A stretch of 64,000 nucleotides of DNA from Cloeon dipterum (GCF_949628265.1 NC_088789.1:15368886-15432885); one strand, 5' to 3'. Counted from the stretch's first letter, positions 24,118 to 36,461 are shown. Program-made: numbers and translations. The notes: generated from the letters alone by a model not told the origin.

Positions 24118-25629
24118 ATGAGTACGATTTTAGAGAAAATCGCGGCCATCGAGAGTGAGGTGATTACTTTTTCGATTAAAACTCAAATCTTCTTGAAAGA
24201 TGAGCGGAATAAATATGAAATAGACACGGAAAGTCAGATGTCAGATCCCTAAAAATGTAACACCATTTTTTTCCAGATGGCCCGCACGCAGAAAAATAAA
24301 GCAACAGCTGGTCATTTAGGTTTATTAAAAGCGCGCCTTGCTAAATTAAGACGAGAGCTCATCACTCCAAAGGGCGGTGGCGGTGGTACTGGCGAGGGCT
24401 TCGACGTCGCGAAGACAGGAGACGCCAGAATTGGATTTGTCGGTACTGAAAATCTACCCATCAGCCTAAGTTCGCCCTTCAAAATCTTTAATATTTTCAG
24501 GTTTTCCATCTGTTGGCAAGTCCACCCTTTTGAGCAATCTAGCAGGAGTATATTCTGAAGTAGCAGCCTACGAATTTACTACGCTAACCACTGTGCCTGG
24601 CTGCATCAAATACAAAGGCGCCAAAATCCAGCTGCTCGATTTGCCTGGTATCATTGAGGGTGCTAAAGACGGCAAAGGTCGAGGCCGTCAAGTCATTGCC
24701 GTCGCGAGAACCTGCAGTCTGATTTTCATTGTGTTGGATGTCTTGAAACCATTGCAGCACAAAAAGCTGATTGAGCACGAATTGGAGGGCTTTGGCTTGA
24801 GATTGAACAAGAATCCTCCAAATATTGTTTTCAGAAAAAAGGACAAAGGAGGAATTAATTTGCAGTGCATGGTAACATGATTGTGCTGAAATGCTTAGAC
24901 ATGAAAGATTCTAATTTATATTGTCTCATTTAAGGTACAGCAAAGTGAACTTGACCTGGACACGGTGAAGACGATTTTGTCCGAGTACAGAATTCACAAT
25001 GCTGACATAACTCTGCGATACGACGCCACTTCTGATGACCTGATTGACGTTATTGAGGGCAACAGAATTTATGTTCCTTGCATCTACCTTCTCAACAAAA
25101 TTGGTAATTTTAGTCTGCTCTGACTGGGAAATGTTTGACATACAGCCTGCATTATTTTTAGATCAAATCAGCATTGAAGAGTTGGACATTATCTACAAAA
25201 TTCCTCACTGTGTGCCAATCTCTGCTCACCACAAGTGGAACTTTGATGACCTTCTTGAAAGAATGTGGCAATATTTACAACTTGTCCGAATGTAAAATAT
25301 TTACTTTAAATGCAGATTTTCAGAATTCTTAAAATGATATTAAATTTCAGCTACACGAAACCCAAAGGCCAGCTACCTGATTATGAAGCGCCTGTTGTAC
25401 TGCACTCTGAAAGACTCTCCATTGAAGATTTTTGCAACAAACTACACAGGACCATTGCAAAGGAATTCAAATAGTACGCTAAAATAAATTTTTAAAATGC
25501 AAATTTTACAATGTTGTTTATTTCAGCGCTCTCGTTTGGGGATCTTCTGTGAAGCATCAACCTCAAAAGGTGGGCAAGGAGCATGTGTTAAATGACGAAG
25601 ACGTTGTCCAAATTGTTAAGAAAGTGTAA
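24118..25629 (+). CDS. DRG1: Developmentally regulated GTP-binding protein 1
   Basis: A cytosolic Obg-family translational GTPase that acts with its partner DFRP1 on stalled ribosomes. Exons: 24118-24159, 24277-24442, 24501-24871, 24935-25103, 25162-25291, 25351-25473 and 25527-25629. They encode 367 residues, the same length as human DRG1. Visible motifs are [10 protein letters not shown] near the N-terminus, the P-loop GFPSVGKST at about residues 70-78, [21 protein letters not shown] (G3 and the glycine-rich region), NKID split by an intron, and the C-terminal TGS domain ([11 protein letters not shown] to the end). In Drosophila the orthologue is 128up. All seven exons keep phase. The gene is convergent with APEH. 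Confidence 0.96.
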
Positions 25630-25759
25630 AATAGTGGAAACCGAGTTTGTCTTAATTTCCTCCAAGGCAAATTACATAACATGACACTGCTAATTCGTTG
25701 TTACATATTGGCAACTTCTTGCTCCACAAATATTTGGCCTAATTTATAATTGCAGAGAA

Positions 25760-25765
25760 AATAAA
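25760..25765 (+). terminator. Polyadenylation signal of DRG1
   Basis: AATAAA 131 bases past the DRG1 stop. A minus-strand AATAAA at 25911-25916 serves APEH. Confidence 0.6.
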
Positions 25766-25910
25766 ACTATTAAATGAAAAATTGCACGATTGCTAATGTA
25801 ACAAACATTTTTTTAACTGGCAACTGTATAAATTTGATTTGGAAATAAACCAATAATCAATTGTACATGATATACTTTTGCAAACAAACTAGTATCCTTT
25901 CTTACATCAA

Positions 25911-25916
25911 TTTATT
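25911..25916 (-). terminator. Polyadenylation signal of APEH
   Basis: AATAAA on the minus strand about 40 bases past the APEH stop. Confidence 0.6.
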
Positions 25917-25954
25917 AAGCAAACCAGAATGCAAGAATAATGTAGCGTTTTTAA

Positions 25955-28734
25955 CTATTTCTCGGTGTGCTTCAGGAACCACAGGGCGGAATTAATTATG
26001 TTGTCCACGTCATTAGGCACTTTCCCCAAAGGGTGATTATCATCATACATGTGGATGCTGAAATGATTAATTTGGTGCCTGATTTAAGATACATTGTGTT
26101 ATACTCACTGCACTTCAGTTCCTTGAGACTTGAGCTGATAATAATAGATGCTTGATTGGCTTGGCGGCACCCTCAAATCACAACTTCCGACCATCAGAAG
26201 CGTAGGGCATTTGACTTTGTGCGCATGCCAAATAGGAGACATTTGCCTCAGTTTGACTAAAAGATCAGTCTGCTGAGGGGTGATTTTGTCAAATTCAATT
26301 CCGCACACAGCAGTGCACCTGTCGCTAAATTCTTTAGTCACTTTGGTCTGCTTTGCAAATACAGTTTACCAATCAGGAATGTCAGATGTGCCTAGCATGG
26401 TTGTGATGTCTATCACTGGGTTTCTGGCCACCACTGCCTTGTACTTGTCCTGTAAAAAGTTACGTTCAAGTCAAGACGCAACAGGACAAATTCAGATCTG
26501 TCAAACAAATCGAGAATCTTAAATCGTTTACTAACTGGGTATTGTCCACTGAGGTGAGTGACAAGGAAGCCGCCATGAGAGCCTCCAAAGAGAACTAGGC
26601 GACTTGGGTCTAATTGCGGAATCTCTTTCAAGGCTTGCTCCACTGCTTGGTCCATGTCTTTTACATCATGGTCGCCTACACCTCCAACAAGGGAGTAAAC
26701 GCTGTTTTCTCCATAGCCGACTGATCCTCGATAATTGACCAGGAGACAGCCAAACCCTACATCTCATGAATAGTAAAAGCTTAAATTAATATATTCGTTC
26801 ATACCAAGCTGAGCAAAAAATGCAGCAACATCCAAAAAGCCATTGCTGAACATTGCGTGCGGTCCTCCATGGGGCCAAACAATCAAGGGGACTTTGGTGT
26901 CGGTAGATTTTGGCCCAAAATAAATTGCATTGAACTTGCCTGTTTGATATCAAATATCTAATTATTCTTTAAAAAAGAAAACTGGATACTTTACTTCCTG
27001 GCTTTCCACCTGGAGCTTCCATGTCTAGGCACTTGTAAACAAAGCCCTGCAGTTCCACAGGAGCGGGGATTTTGCTGATCTGCTTGGTCCCCTTCATCCT
27101 TCCATCAGGGTTTAATTTGGCAAAGAACAAATTGCTGGGAGCAGTCATGCTGCTCTCCACATAAACAATGATGTCATCCTTGATGGCCAATACAGAGCGG
27201 CTAATCTCATTGGGCTGCGCAGGATCCAAATAGTCCACAGTACGTGATTCTATTCCAGCCATTCAAGTGTCAGGCCTTAGCAAGAAAAACAGCGGAATTT
27301 AATCACCTAAATCCACAACAAAAGGCGCCAATCGCTCCTTGTGGCAGTTGTTGAGAATTATTTTCTTTCCTCCATTGAGCCAACAGTTCTTCAAAATTCC
27401 TGAACAATAGAGCCCATAGAACGGCAGCTTAGAAGCCATCTGTACACTCTCTGGCACTAGGTCAACTACAGCATAGGCCTAGTTCATTCATATTTATTAT
27501 TCTTCATTTCAACAGGCAAGATAAAGTGTTACCTCTGCTGGTTCCAATCCCAGAGCACAGGTCATAAGTTTCATGCCACTGTGGTGCGGCCCACCAACAC
27601 TCCTCTCAAGCCACACCAACCTCTTGCCATCAGGACTACATTTAGGAGACCGAACTGCAGAGTTCCCTCCTGTTAAAGTTCCTGTAAATGTGGAAAATGC
27701 CATATATTAACCAACTTCAGTTAAAATTTAATGATAATACTGTATGTTCCGTCCAGTCCAAGTTCAAAAATGAATCCTGCGCGGTTGGTGCAGTAAACAA
27801 GGCCCAGTCTGCGAGGCTCGCTTTTCCATGCAACCCCAAACAGAGATGAGCCATCTTCACGCCAGCAAAGCTGGCCAGGCGAGAGACCTTCAGGGATTCC
27901 TTCCAGTACATAAGGGGTGGCTTCAGAGTGCACTTCGCAGACCACAACCACAGGCTGATGCACGCCAACCTTTTGCTCACCCCAGTCTGGACGGTATAAG
28001 CTCCCTTGGCCCTTGAGAATTAATTAAATTTATAGTAAAGATCACTAAATTAGAAAAAATAATCACCTGTTCCGTCTTCTTACCGTCTTTGTCACTGTTT
28101 TCAGATTTATTTTTATGCGGCAAGAAAGGATCAGACTTGGGCACTTTTTGCTCAGCAATGTAAGCAATCTTGTCTCCTGATGGAGACCAGACAAGAGAGG
28201 AGAAATCAGCTGTAATTGAACAAGTAATCTTAGGTTTTTATATATTTTGAGACAGAGGAACACAAAACCTTCATTGCATACACTGCCGTGTACATCAAGA
28301 CTGGACAAATTGCAGTTGAGGATCAAAAGACTTTCATTCCAGATTTCCAGAAACTGCTGCTTCGTAGTTGAACTCGAAGAGGCAAGCACTCCTTCTTTAA
28401 TAACGGCTTTCAGGGATCCGCACAAAGAAAGCGAACTCAGAAGTCTGAGGAGATAGAGAATTAAAATCAATTGATTAGGAAACACAAAGGAAAAATTCAG
28501 CTTTTAATACTCAGTTGTCTCAAATGTAGGTTGTGAAATGATGTTGAAGACAGGTGTAAGTCCGATGTAGAAGTTCTGCTGGGTAACAATTTTCTTGCTT
28601 GTTTCGTAGTTGTTTTGGGACCATTTAGTAAGAACACTGAATCCATTTTGATCCGTTTTGAAAATTTCAGCAGCAATTGGCGATGGGAAGCGCGTGATTG
28701 ATTTGTAAATGTTGACAACTTTGTCGATTTTCAT
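25955..28734 (-). CDS. APEH: Acylamino-acid-releasing enzyme (acylpeptide hydrolase)
   Basis: A cytosolic serine peptidase of the prolyl oligopeptidase family (S9C) that removes N-acylated residues from blocked peptides. Twelve exons in order: 28511-28734, 28269-28444, 28067-28209, 27741-28011, 27533-27681, 27307-27478, 26995-27249, 26805-26939, 26536-26756, 26370-26449, 26109-26318 and 25955-26057. They give 712 residues (human 732). The N-terminal beta-propeller is followed by the hydrolase domain: PHGGPH (oxyanion region), the nucleophile in GGSHGGF (Ser about 568), the acid in GSCDLRVP (Asp about 655) and the base in YDDNHP (His about 687). The intron at 26319-26369 is only 51 nt and has a pyrimidine-poor acceptor; unspliced, it would put a TAA after DIPDW. 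A TTGTAG just before the ATG and a donor near 29013 suggest an upstream leader exon. Confidence 0.95.
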
Positions 28735-30419
28735 CTACAAGGAAAATAATATAAGTTTAAAAATGCACTATCATTACAATATTATATCATGTTTGTGTGA
28801 TTGCGCGTATGTATTACGTTTGCCATGGTGTTTTAAGTTGTATTCAATGGGTCCAAATGCGGAAAAGAAAGAGAGTGAGTTGCAGTTTTTCGTTTTATCT
28901 TGTATGTTTGTATACTACTTAATGTAAGAATCAAACGTTCTGTACTGCTAGCTCGAGTGTTGTGAAGAATGTGAAGGATTCATTATTGCACTCGTCTGAG
29001 TCGTCTGTTTACCTTCAACAGGCACACCCCCTTCTACAGTCCTAATTTCTACAGTGTTAACTTTTAGCACTTTAAGTTCAGTGTTCAGGACAGGTTCAGA
29101 AAAAGTTGTTATTTATGGACTGATGGAGGCTCCCTAAATTAATTTATTGAGATAATCATATGTTGGCCTCGATGGATAAAATAATGCAGTTTTAAACAAT
29201 TAATATTATAGTAAACAGAGATCTAATTATAAAAATATTCTTTTTTAACTCTCTTTGTTCACCAGAGCTTGCGGAAAATGGGTGTTTTTGCAAGTGATTC
29301 TAAAGAAAATATTCATCAAAAGTTGTAAATTTTGTCCTTCAATTTGGTGAAAAATAACTAAAATATAGTTCTTAAATTGAACGCTGTATTTGCAGCATAC
29401 AAATAAATGCCATTCATGAATTTCTTGGCGAATATGCGAAGCCCATCATGATCCTAAGAAAGTCATTTAATTATAACATGTTTTGTAAGTTCAATATTTT
29501 TCATTTTTCCATATAATATCTATATTAGCTGCAACTATAAAGTCAAATGAAACCGTCGTCGGCTGACATGGTTCTTATTAGATTATAATTCCTGTGACAA
29601 GCAGATTTTGCATTGCACCATGTTTGTTCACCATGATCAAAAATGAAAATAAGAGTTTGAAATGCTCCATCATATATATTCTTATCTCTTATTAGGTATT
29701 TCTTAAATTTAAACAGTGGGAGAAAATTATGTATAAAATGTATTTTTTATTTCGTAGATTTTAAATTTTTTTTTGCGATGCATTATTTGATTTATAGAAA
29801 TTTAATAATACATAAATACATATCGCATTTCATCTTTCAGGCTTGTGCCTCTTACCTTTTTACCTATGCATTTATCTGTCGAGATCAGTTTGATCTATTT
29901 TTACTCAATTATTTGTACTATACCATTTCCAATCTGTAGGTCAGATCAGATGTAGACACCAAACCTTGCAAAAGCAATGATAATTCATCCATTCATCACT
30001 AATACGTTTTTGGAAAAGTGTGTGTTGAACAGATGCATAGTGCGATCTACACTAGCCAAAACCGCTAAGGGCAGACAGCTTCATCTCTTACTGGAAATAA
30101 CTTCAAAAAATAACAGATCAAAAAATCAGATATTATGAACATACTATGGAAAATTTTCTATTGGTGAGGTAAATTCCATAACCGCAGTCTCAACGGTTAC
30201 GGGAAGGAAAGATTTTCTCAACTGAAACCTATTTTTTCCATCTCTTTGTGAAAATATATTTGTTTGGCTGATAGGGATCTGGGGATTTTATGAAAATAGC
30301 AAATGCGCTGCCATTTCATTTTTCTTTCTTTTACATAATCCTTTTTCTTTATTTTAAAAGTTGCTTGGCTTTTCATTGAAACATCTTTTCAAATTTTCTC
30401 TGTAAAACAATAATTATTA
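28735..30419. other. Intergenic, no gene seen
   Basis: About 1.7 kb, AT-rich, between APEH and mRpS23 on the same strand. The right-to-left APEH promoter should lie near 29.0-29.1 kb: a minus-strand donor (GAAG then GTAAAC) at about 29013 fits a leader exon for APEH. Nothing else is supported. Confidence 0.45.
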
Positions 30420-30425
30420 TTTATT
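30420..30425 (-). terminator. Polyadenylation signal of mRpS23
   Basis: AATAAA on the minus strand about 80 bases past the mRpS23 stop. Confidence 0.55.
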
Positions 30426-30502
30426 CTCCATTACATTCAACTTCTCTATGTCGATAGAATATCTAAAATTTTGATCTAGCCTTAAAAAATAATGACAAAA
30501 CG

Positions 30503-31491
30503 CTAGTCTGCATCTTTTATGATGTCAGCAATTCTGACTTTTGACCGATTTTTCTTGTCACTTGTGTTGAAAGCATTTTTGAAAGAAGCTGCAAGCGAAG
30601 TGTCTCCCGAGGTCACTTCTTCAGCCTTGATCATGTCGGTCGTAGCTTGCATTTTGATACTCTCAAGAGCAAGCATGTACAGTTCACCGGCTTCTTTTCC
30701 CCGATTTTCTTTTTCTATGTCATGATATTTAGAAATGAATTGCTGACACTTTGTTGGTCGAAGGGTGTCCTGCAAGTTGACTGTTTCCGTGGACACCTTC
30801 TCCTTGTGGTACCTCCTGAAAAATTTGGGGCATAGGCTTAAATTGTTATTATTCTACATTGCTTCAGGGAACTTACGATCGAATTTCATCTTCTGCATAA
30901 AATATTTGACGAAGGGGCTCGTTGGATTCAGTAGATGCTAAGTTTTTAGGTGGGAAAGCTTCGTAGATGTCGTACCAGATTGGTTTGTCTTCTGGTCGTA
31001 AGGCTCCAGCTTTCAGAAGGCCTCGCACTCTGGAATGGAAATTTGATCAATATTGAGAAAGTATCTAGATGGCTTCCGCCTGGTTAAAAAAATTCCTCGC
31101 CAGTTCTTATGAGAACTGAGAATCCCAAATTTAACAGAATAGTACATGCAATCAAGTATGGGTGCCGAAAACTCAAAGTCGCGGTGAAATGAGTGATTTC
31201 ACAATTCATAACATAGAAGATAATACATACATATGTACATCATATGCACATAACATATTACATATAGAGATTATGTTTGTGTTTATTATGAGGATACATA
31301 TTTTGTACTTATGGCAGACTCGCCATTTTCGCCTGTTTTCGCCCAACTCACACTTCTCGCTAGGATAGGGATTAACATTGAATCTTCCCATCAGAGCGAG
31401 AAGTGTGAGTGAGCGGAAAGTGTGAGTCCCCCATAATGCTCTTTTACCTGGTGTAAATGGTTCCAACTCTTTCCAAACGACTGCTAGCCAT
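30503..31491 (-). CDS. mRpS23: Mitochondrial small ribosomal subunit protein mS23
   Basis: A component of the small subunit of the mitochondrial ribosome. Exons in order: 31448-31491, 30877-31029 and 30503-30815, giving 169 residues. The N-terminus SSRLERVGTIYTRVRGLL, the stretch DKPIWYDIYEAFPPK and the motif ETVNLQDTLRPTKCQQF closely match the family. The C-terminal part is lysine-rich and less conserved (KNRSKVRIADIIKDAD). The 418-base first intron contains a perfect 16-bp inverted repeat. The start codon is 466 bases from that of EXT2 on the opposite strand, so the two probably share a promoter region. Confidence 0.9.
31346..31410. repeat. Perfect 16-bp inverted repeat in the mRpS23 intron
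   Basis: The left arm ACTCACACTTCTCGCT (31346-31361) and right arm AGCGAGAAGTGTGAGT (31395-31410) are exact reverse complements around a 33-base loop. A further partial copy of the right arm (AAAGTGTGAGT) follows at about 31418. Either RNA strand could fold into a stable hairpin. Confidence 0.85.
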
Positions 31492-31957
31492 AATAAATGT
31501 TACGCTTTACGTATTAACAATAATAACTGAACTGTTAATGCGATCACAAAATTATGAATCGTTTTCACTGTGCAGTCTGTGCAGCGTGCAGCATTAATTC
31601 TAAATTCGCTAAATTCTAAACAAAAACATGTGTTCAGCGCTGTCTTGCACATGCGTGCTCGTTTCCCTCACTTCGTTGCTACGCCCTTATTCTGTACGTG
31701 CCGCAGAGGATCAGATGTTTATTTAAAGTTGGAGGAAAGGAAGTATGATAATATAATCACGCCCAACGCAGGTAATTTTAATTATAAAAGAATGCTATAA
31801 ATTTCTTGTCTCTTAAGCTGCGTGAGAGTGATGGAATAAATTTTAATTTCAGGCCATTCTCGGCGAATGAGGCGCTGCGCAGCGGAGGCACTCGGAGCAG
31901 AACATGGTCAAAATGATGATGTCCTAAGCACGTCTGTAAAGACGCAAGGAAATCGTC
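31492..31957. promoter_or_regulatory. Divergent promoter region, mRpS23 / EXT2
   Basis: 466 bases between opposing start codons. A possible splice acceptor (TTTCAG at about 31848-31853) suggests an EXT2 leader exon within this stretch. An in-frame TAA shortly before the EXT2 ATG supports that ATG as the start. Confidence 0.5.
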
Positions 31958-34804
31958 ATGACACTTTATGCGCTGCTGCAGAAGAAGGCGGCACAGAGGT
32001 GGCTGAAGACAGCTCTCTTTTCCAAGTATGCTATGGCGGCAGCATGTGCGTTGTTGGTGGTAGTGTCCTTCGTGATAGCTGCCCTTGTCTTCAGCATCAT
32101 CAGCACTTTGCAAAATGAGCCACACGGACTCTTCACCAAACTCACCTTGCAGACGTACGCGTACGCTCCTGAAGAACACCTTCCGCAGAGCAACGGCAGC
32201 AAATTCCTTGCTCACAGACACGAGTGCACGCACCACACCTGCCTGGACATTTACAGGTGTGGCCATGGCAACAGCCTCAAAGTCTACATTTACCCTCCGA
32301 GGCGGTTCCTCGACTCCGAAGGAATTCCCATATCAGCCCAACCTTCTCAGGAATATTACGACCTTCTAGACGCAATTTTTAAAAGCAAATACTACGAGCC
32401 AGACCCTTCGAAGGCTTGCATCTTAATTCCCTCCATCGACACCCTAAACCAGAACCGCTTTAGACCCTTGGAGACCTCAGTGGCCCTGTCGTCGTTGTCA
32501 TATTGGAATCGGTACGGAGAAAACCACTTGATCTTCAACATGGTGCCAGGGGCGGCTCCAGACTACAACACAGTTGTCGAGTTGGCCCTCGGCAGGGCTA
32601 TCGTCGCTGGTGCTGGATTCGACACGTGGACCTACCAGCCCGGCTTCGACATATCCATTCCTTTGTTCAGCCCGTTTGCCCTGCCCCTTCCTGTAGACAC
32701 GTCCGACGATCGACCCTGGTTACTGATCTCTGCACAAGTCAACATCCACCAAGAGTATCTAAATCGGTTAGAAAACGTCGCCATGCTGGAGCCGTCAAAA
32801 ATGTTGGTGCTCAGGTCTTGCGGGGAGCTTGCGGCCAATGCGTCCCAGAGGTGCATCAGCGAAGACGTGTATCACTACCCTGAAATCCTACGCAGGGCAC
32901 ATTTCTGCGCAGTTGTGAGAGGCGCGAGACTCTCTCAGCCTGCCTTACTGGAGGCGCTCTCTGCAGGCTGCATCCCGGTTGTTGTTGCAGACACGGCAAT
33001 CATGCCATTTCAGGTAGCTTGTTCAATCTGGATTCACAGAATTTTGTTAACCAACATTTTACTTTGTATTTTTAGGAAGTGATTGACTGGAAACGAGTTG
33101 CCATATTTTTACCAGAGAGCGATTTGAGCTCCATATTTTCCAAGGTGGAAAGCATTTCTCCTCAGCGAAGGCGCGAATTGCATGATCAAGGACGATGGAT
33201 CTACGAGCAATACCTGTCTAGTCTGGCTAAGATTGGACTCACCACACTTGCAATAATTGAGGACAGAATCTTCACACACAACACCAGGAACTACTACGAC
33301 TGGAATATGGCCCCCTCGCATATGGCCTCATTCAACCCCCTCTTCCTGCCAATCACAGCACCAAAGTCACACGGCTTTACAGCAGTCATCCTCACCTACG
33401 ACCGCATCGAGATGCTGTTCACCCTAATCAACAAGCTCTCAGTTGTTCCTAGTTTGACCAAAATCATTGTGCTCTGGAACAACCAGAACAAGTCCCCTCC
33501 TCCTCCTGCTCACTGGCCGCGCATATCAAAACCCTTCAGGGTCATACGCACCACCAGCAACAAGCTGTCAAACAGGTTTGTCAAATAAAATTTAAATTTA
33601 GTGAAAATAGTAAAATCAATTTCACCAACAAGCTGACTTTATAAAGACTTCATTATTTAGGATTAGACTTTTTTAGATTTTAGTTCAATTTATCAAATTC
33701 GTGTAGCCTTTCCTAATGTTATTTTTGATTTGACGATTTTAGCAATGTTAGGAAATTAAAAGAAAATATCCCAAAATTGATGTGTAAATACATTTTTGGC
33801 TCAATTTAGCTGTCATTTATGATGTGCTATAAATTCCGCATAAGGCTAAGATTGGGGTTAGTAAGTTTTTAATAGTTAATCATAGAGCAAAATCTTTAAA
33901 ATATACTAAAAGCTGATGAAATTTTGACATAGATTTCATTTTTATTTAAAAAAAGAAAACGTAAATATAGAGTAAGTTAAACAAAGTTAATTGCCTTTAA
34001 AATTATAATGGCGATTGAATTATATAGATGATTATCCAGTTTATTTACAGCTCTAATTTTATAGTAATCACTGCGTAACATGAATAATGCGTCATCCATA
34101 AATTAATTGATAAACACACTACAACTTTAACATAAAATTCATCGCCCCGTGTTTCATCATATTTATCGTATAGTTTGCAATCTGGTCGAATGACCTTTAA
34201 TACTGTTTTCAGATTTTACCCTCATCCGGAAATTGAAACTGAAGCCATTCTGACAATTGACGACGACATTGTCATGCTTACCACTGACGAAATTGAATTT
34301 GGCTACGAGGTGTGGCGAGAGTTCCCTGACAGGATAGTCGGTTTCCCTTCAAGGACGCACATATGGGACGAGAGTAAGAAGAAGTGGCGCTACGAGTCCG
34401 AGTGGACCAACAAGATCAGCCTGGTCCTGACAGGAGCCGCATTTCACCACAAGTACTGGAGCTTCGCGTACACTAACCTGATGCCTGGTAACATCAAGGA
34501 GTGGGTCGATGACCACATGAATTGTGAGGACATCGCCATGAACTTCTTGGTAGCAAACATGACAGGGAAAGCGCCCATAAAAGTCACACCACGCAAGAAA
34601 TTCAAGTGCCCTGAGTGTACCAACACTGAAAACCTGTCCGCCGACCAGACTCACATGGCGGTGCGATCAGACTGCATAGATAGGTTCTCCGCCATTTACG
34701 GAACCATGCCGCTCAAGTCGGTTGAATTCAGGGCAGATCCAGTGCTTTTCAAAGATTCATTCCCAGAGAAGCTGAAACGATTCAACGACATAGGCAGTCT
34801 ATGA
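31958..34804 (+). CDS. EXT2: Exostosin-2, heparan sulfate copolymerase subunit
   Basis: Golgi type II membrane protein that, with EXT1, polymerises the GlcA/GlcNAc backbone of heparan sulfate. The Drosophila orthologue is sister of tout-velu (sotv). Exons 31958-33013, 33076-33575 and 34213-34804 give 715 residues (human 718). A transmembrane anchor lies at about residues 25-49, followed by the exostosin (GT47) domain ([37 protein letters not shown]). The C-terminal GT64 domain contains [14 protein letters not shown]-like [12 protein letters not shown], the DDD metal site at about 535-537, [29 protein letters not shown] and KFKCPEC. It ends IGSL as in the human protein. EXT2 is convergent with ALKBH4, and their 3' ends appear to overlap. 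Confidence 0.96.
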
Positions 34805-35152
34805 TGCGCTTTTCTTATACTACTTTTAAATCCTTTTTATACTTAATTTGCCATGTTTCCTAAAATTTAGTGCCAATAGCTCTCAACACAATACATTGAT
34901 TGCCATTTTTACTTAACAACGGTAGCTATATTTTAAATTAACCCCTTGTTTGTCAAGAAAGGGGTTAGTTTTTTTAATACTTATGTACATGTTTTAAATT
35001 GTGATGTATCACGAAATTGAGGACTTTAAATAGTTCTAAGAGAATGACCGCCGCATTTGCTATATAATAATATATTTTGGAATGTGTTTAAAGCAACGTT
35101 ACGATAAAAATTGTGTAGATGAAAGTTAGATGGCGCATATTTACCCCATCAA

Positions 35153-35158
35153 TTTATT
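35153..35158 (-). terminator. Polyadenylation signal of ALKBH4
   Basis: AATAAA on the minus strand 83 bases past the ALKBH4 stop. It lies upstream of the EXT2 signal, implying overlapping transcripts. Confidence 0.55.
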
Positions 35159-35189
35159 GTATACATGTTTAATATATTTGGGCTTAAAT

Positions 35190-35195
35190 AATAAA
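35190..35195 (+). terminator. Polyadenylation signal of EXT2
   Basis: AATAAA about 385 bases past the EXT2 stop, in the 437-base gap before the ALKBH4 stop codon. Confidence 0.6.
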
Positions 35196-35240
35196 ATACA
35201 GACAAAAAGTCTAATGCGATCTTGGGTTGTTTTACTATCA

Positions 35241-36461
35241 TCATAACAAAGTAACTTTTTTAGAGGCTAAATCATAAATTTCTTGGATGCGAGGACCAAA
35301 ATTTTCTCCCTCCTGGAGGTACGGGGGTGTAAACTCTCTATATGCTAGGCATAACCGCAGCTCCTTAACATCATCTCTCAAAATTCTGTGTTCCCACTGG
35401 TACCTAGCTTCTTTAGTCATGACCAAAAGCGATCTCTCTGGCATAGGTATTCGCACAATCACATTACTGAGACTTTCGTCAAATTGTAGATAGGATGCGG
35501 GAGCCAGTGACAAATTATATCGAACTCTGTCTTTCTCCTGAAGATATGTCATTGTAAGGACACTATCACCTTTCACGTTGACAGTAACAATTCTTTCGCC
35601 CCAAATCCAGCAGTCGTCGATGTGCGGATCAATGGACGCGCCACGATCAGGGTTGTACTCAAGGGTGCACTGCTCTATGGTTTGGAAGCCTTCCATGATA
35701 GGCACCAACTTGAATTTTTCTTGTACAAACAAGGAGAACTCTGGGAAGCCGTTGAAACTTCCAACTGCAATTTTTTGCTTTTTAAAGTTGCACTTAGGCC
35801 CGAAATTCTGCAGAGAGGAGAGATGAGTTAACTAACAATTTGATCTCCGCACTTTAAAATAATTACCTGCTTTCTTCTGCCACTCTGAGATAGATCCCAA
35901 TGCGTTTCATCGATTCCCTTGCTTAAAATTTCTGCCTCACTTGAACTCAAAAAGTCCATCTGCACGCAAAACGATATATATTTTACTAGAAACTAAGTTT
36001 TAGATACCATAGATTATATACCTACATCAATGTAAATTCCTGGGTAGTTTATTGATATTCCTGAGTGGTTTGGGTGTTCATCCATGACAAGTTTTTCATC
36101 CCATCCTGACCAAGCTTTCCCAGAGCATTTTGGGCAGTATACAAATGTGGAATTTTCCTGAGAAATAAATTTTACATTTTTTTAATGTGAAAGCTAATGG
36201 TTTTCAATGTGCTAAAACATTTTAAAAAGAGACAGCCGTCCATAATCTAAATTTAAAAACTAATTTAATAATTTGAAAATGAAAAATTCAAGTTGCTATG
36301 TAATATTTTTGGCAAATAATATTTATCATCGCAGTTATTAGTTTTACTTGAACAGCAGTGGCGAAATCATCCTCATTTTGCAGCTTTGTTGCTCCGTACT
36401 CCGATTCACAAATTAGGCAAGTGCGTATTCCTTTACACCCACAAGGTCTAGGTTTTGCCAT
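35241..36461 (-). CDS. ALKBH4: AlkB homologue 4, Fe(II)/2-oxoglutarate dioxygenase
   Basis: A demethylase of the AlkB family; in mammals it is linked to actin K84 monomethylation and cytokinesis, and to DNA N6-methyladenine. Exons in order: 36348-36461, 36026-36157, 35867-35959 and 35241-35807. They give 301 residues (human 302). The N-terminal CGCKGIRTCLICE cysteine cluster, WDLSQSGRRKQ, NFGPKCNFKKQK and the core DPHIDD are visible. Iron ligands are about His175, Asp177 and His253 (YQWEHRI). The donor of exon 2 is a tandem site: GAT|GTAGGT keeps frame, while using the GT four bases later would shift it into an early stop. Confidence 0.93.

Noticed and set aside
26105-26420. TAA stop in frame after DIPDW in APEH, suggesting a pseudogene
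   Set aside because: A 51-nt GT-AG intron (26319-26369) removes it and restores the family sequence DIPDWC; the remaining eleven exons are intact.
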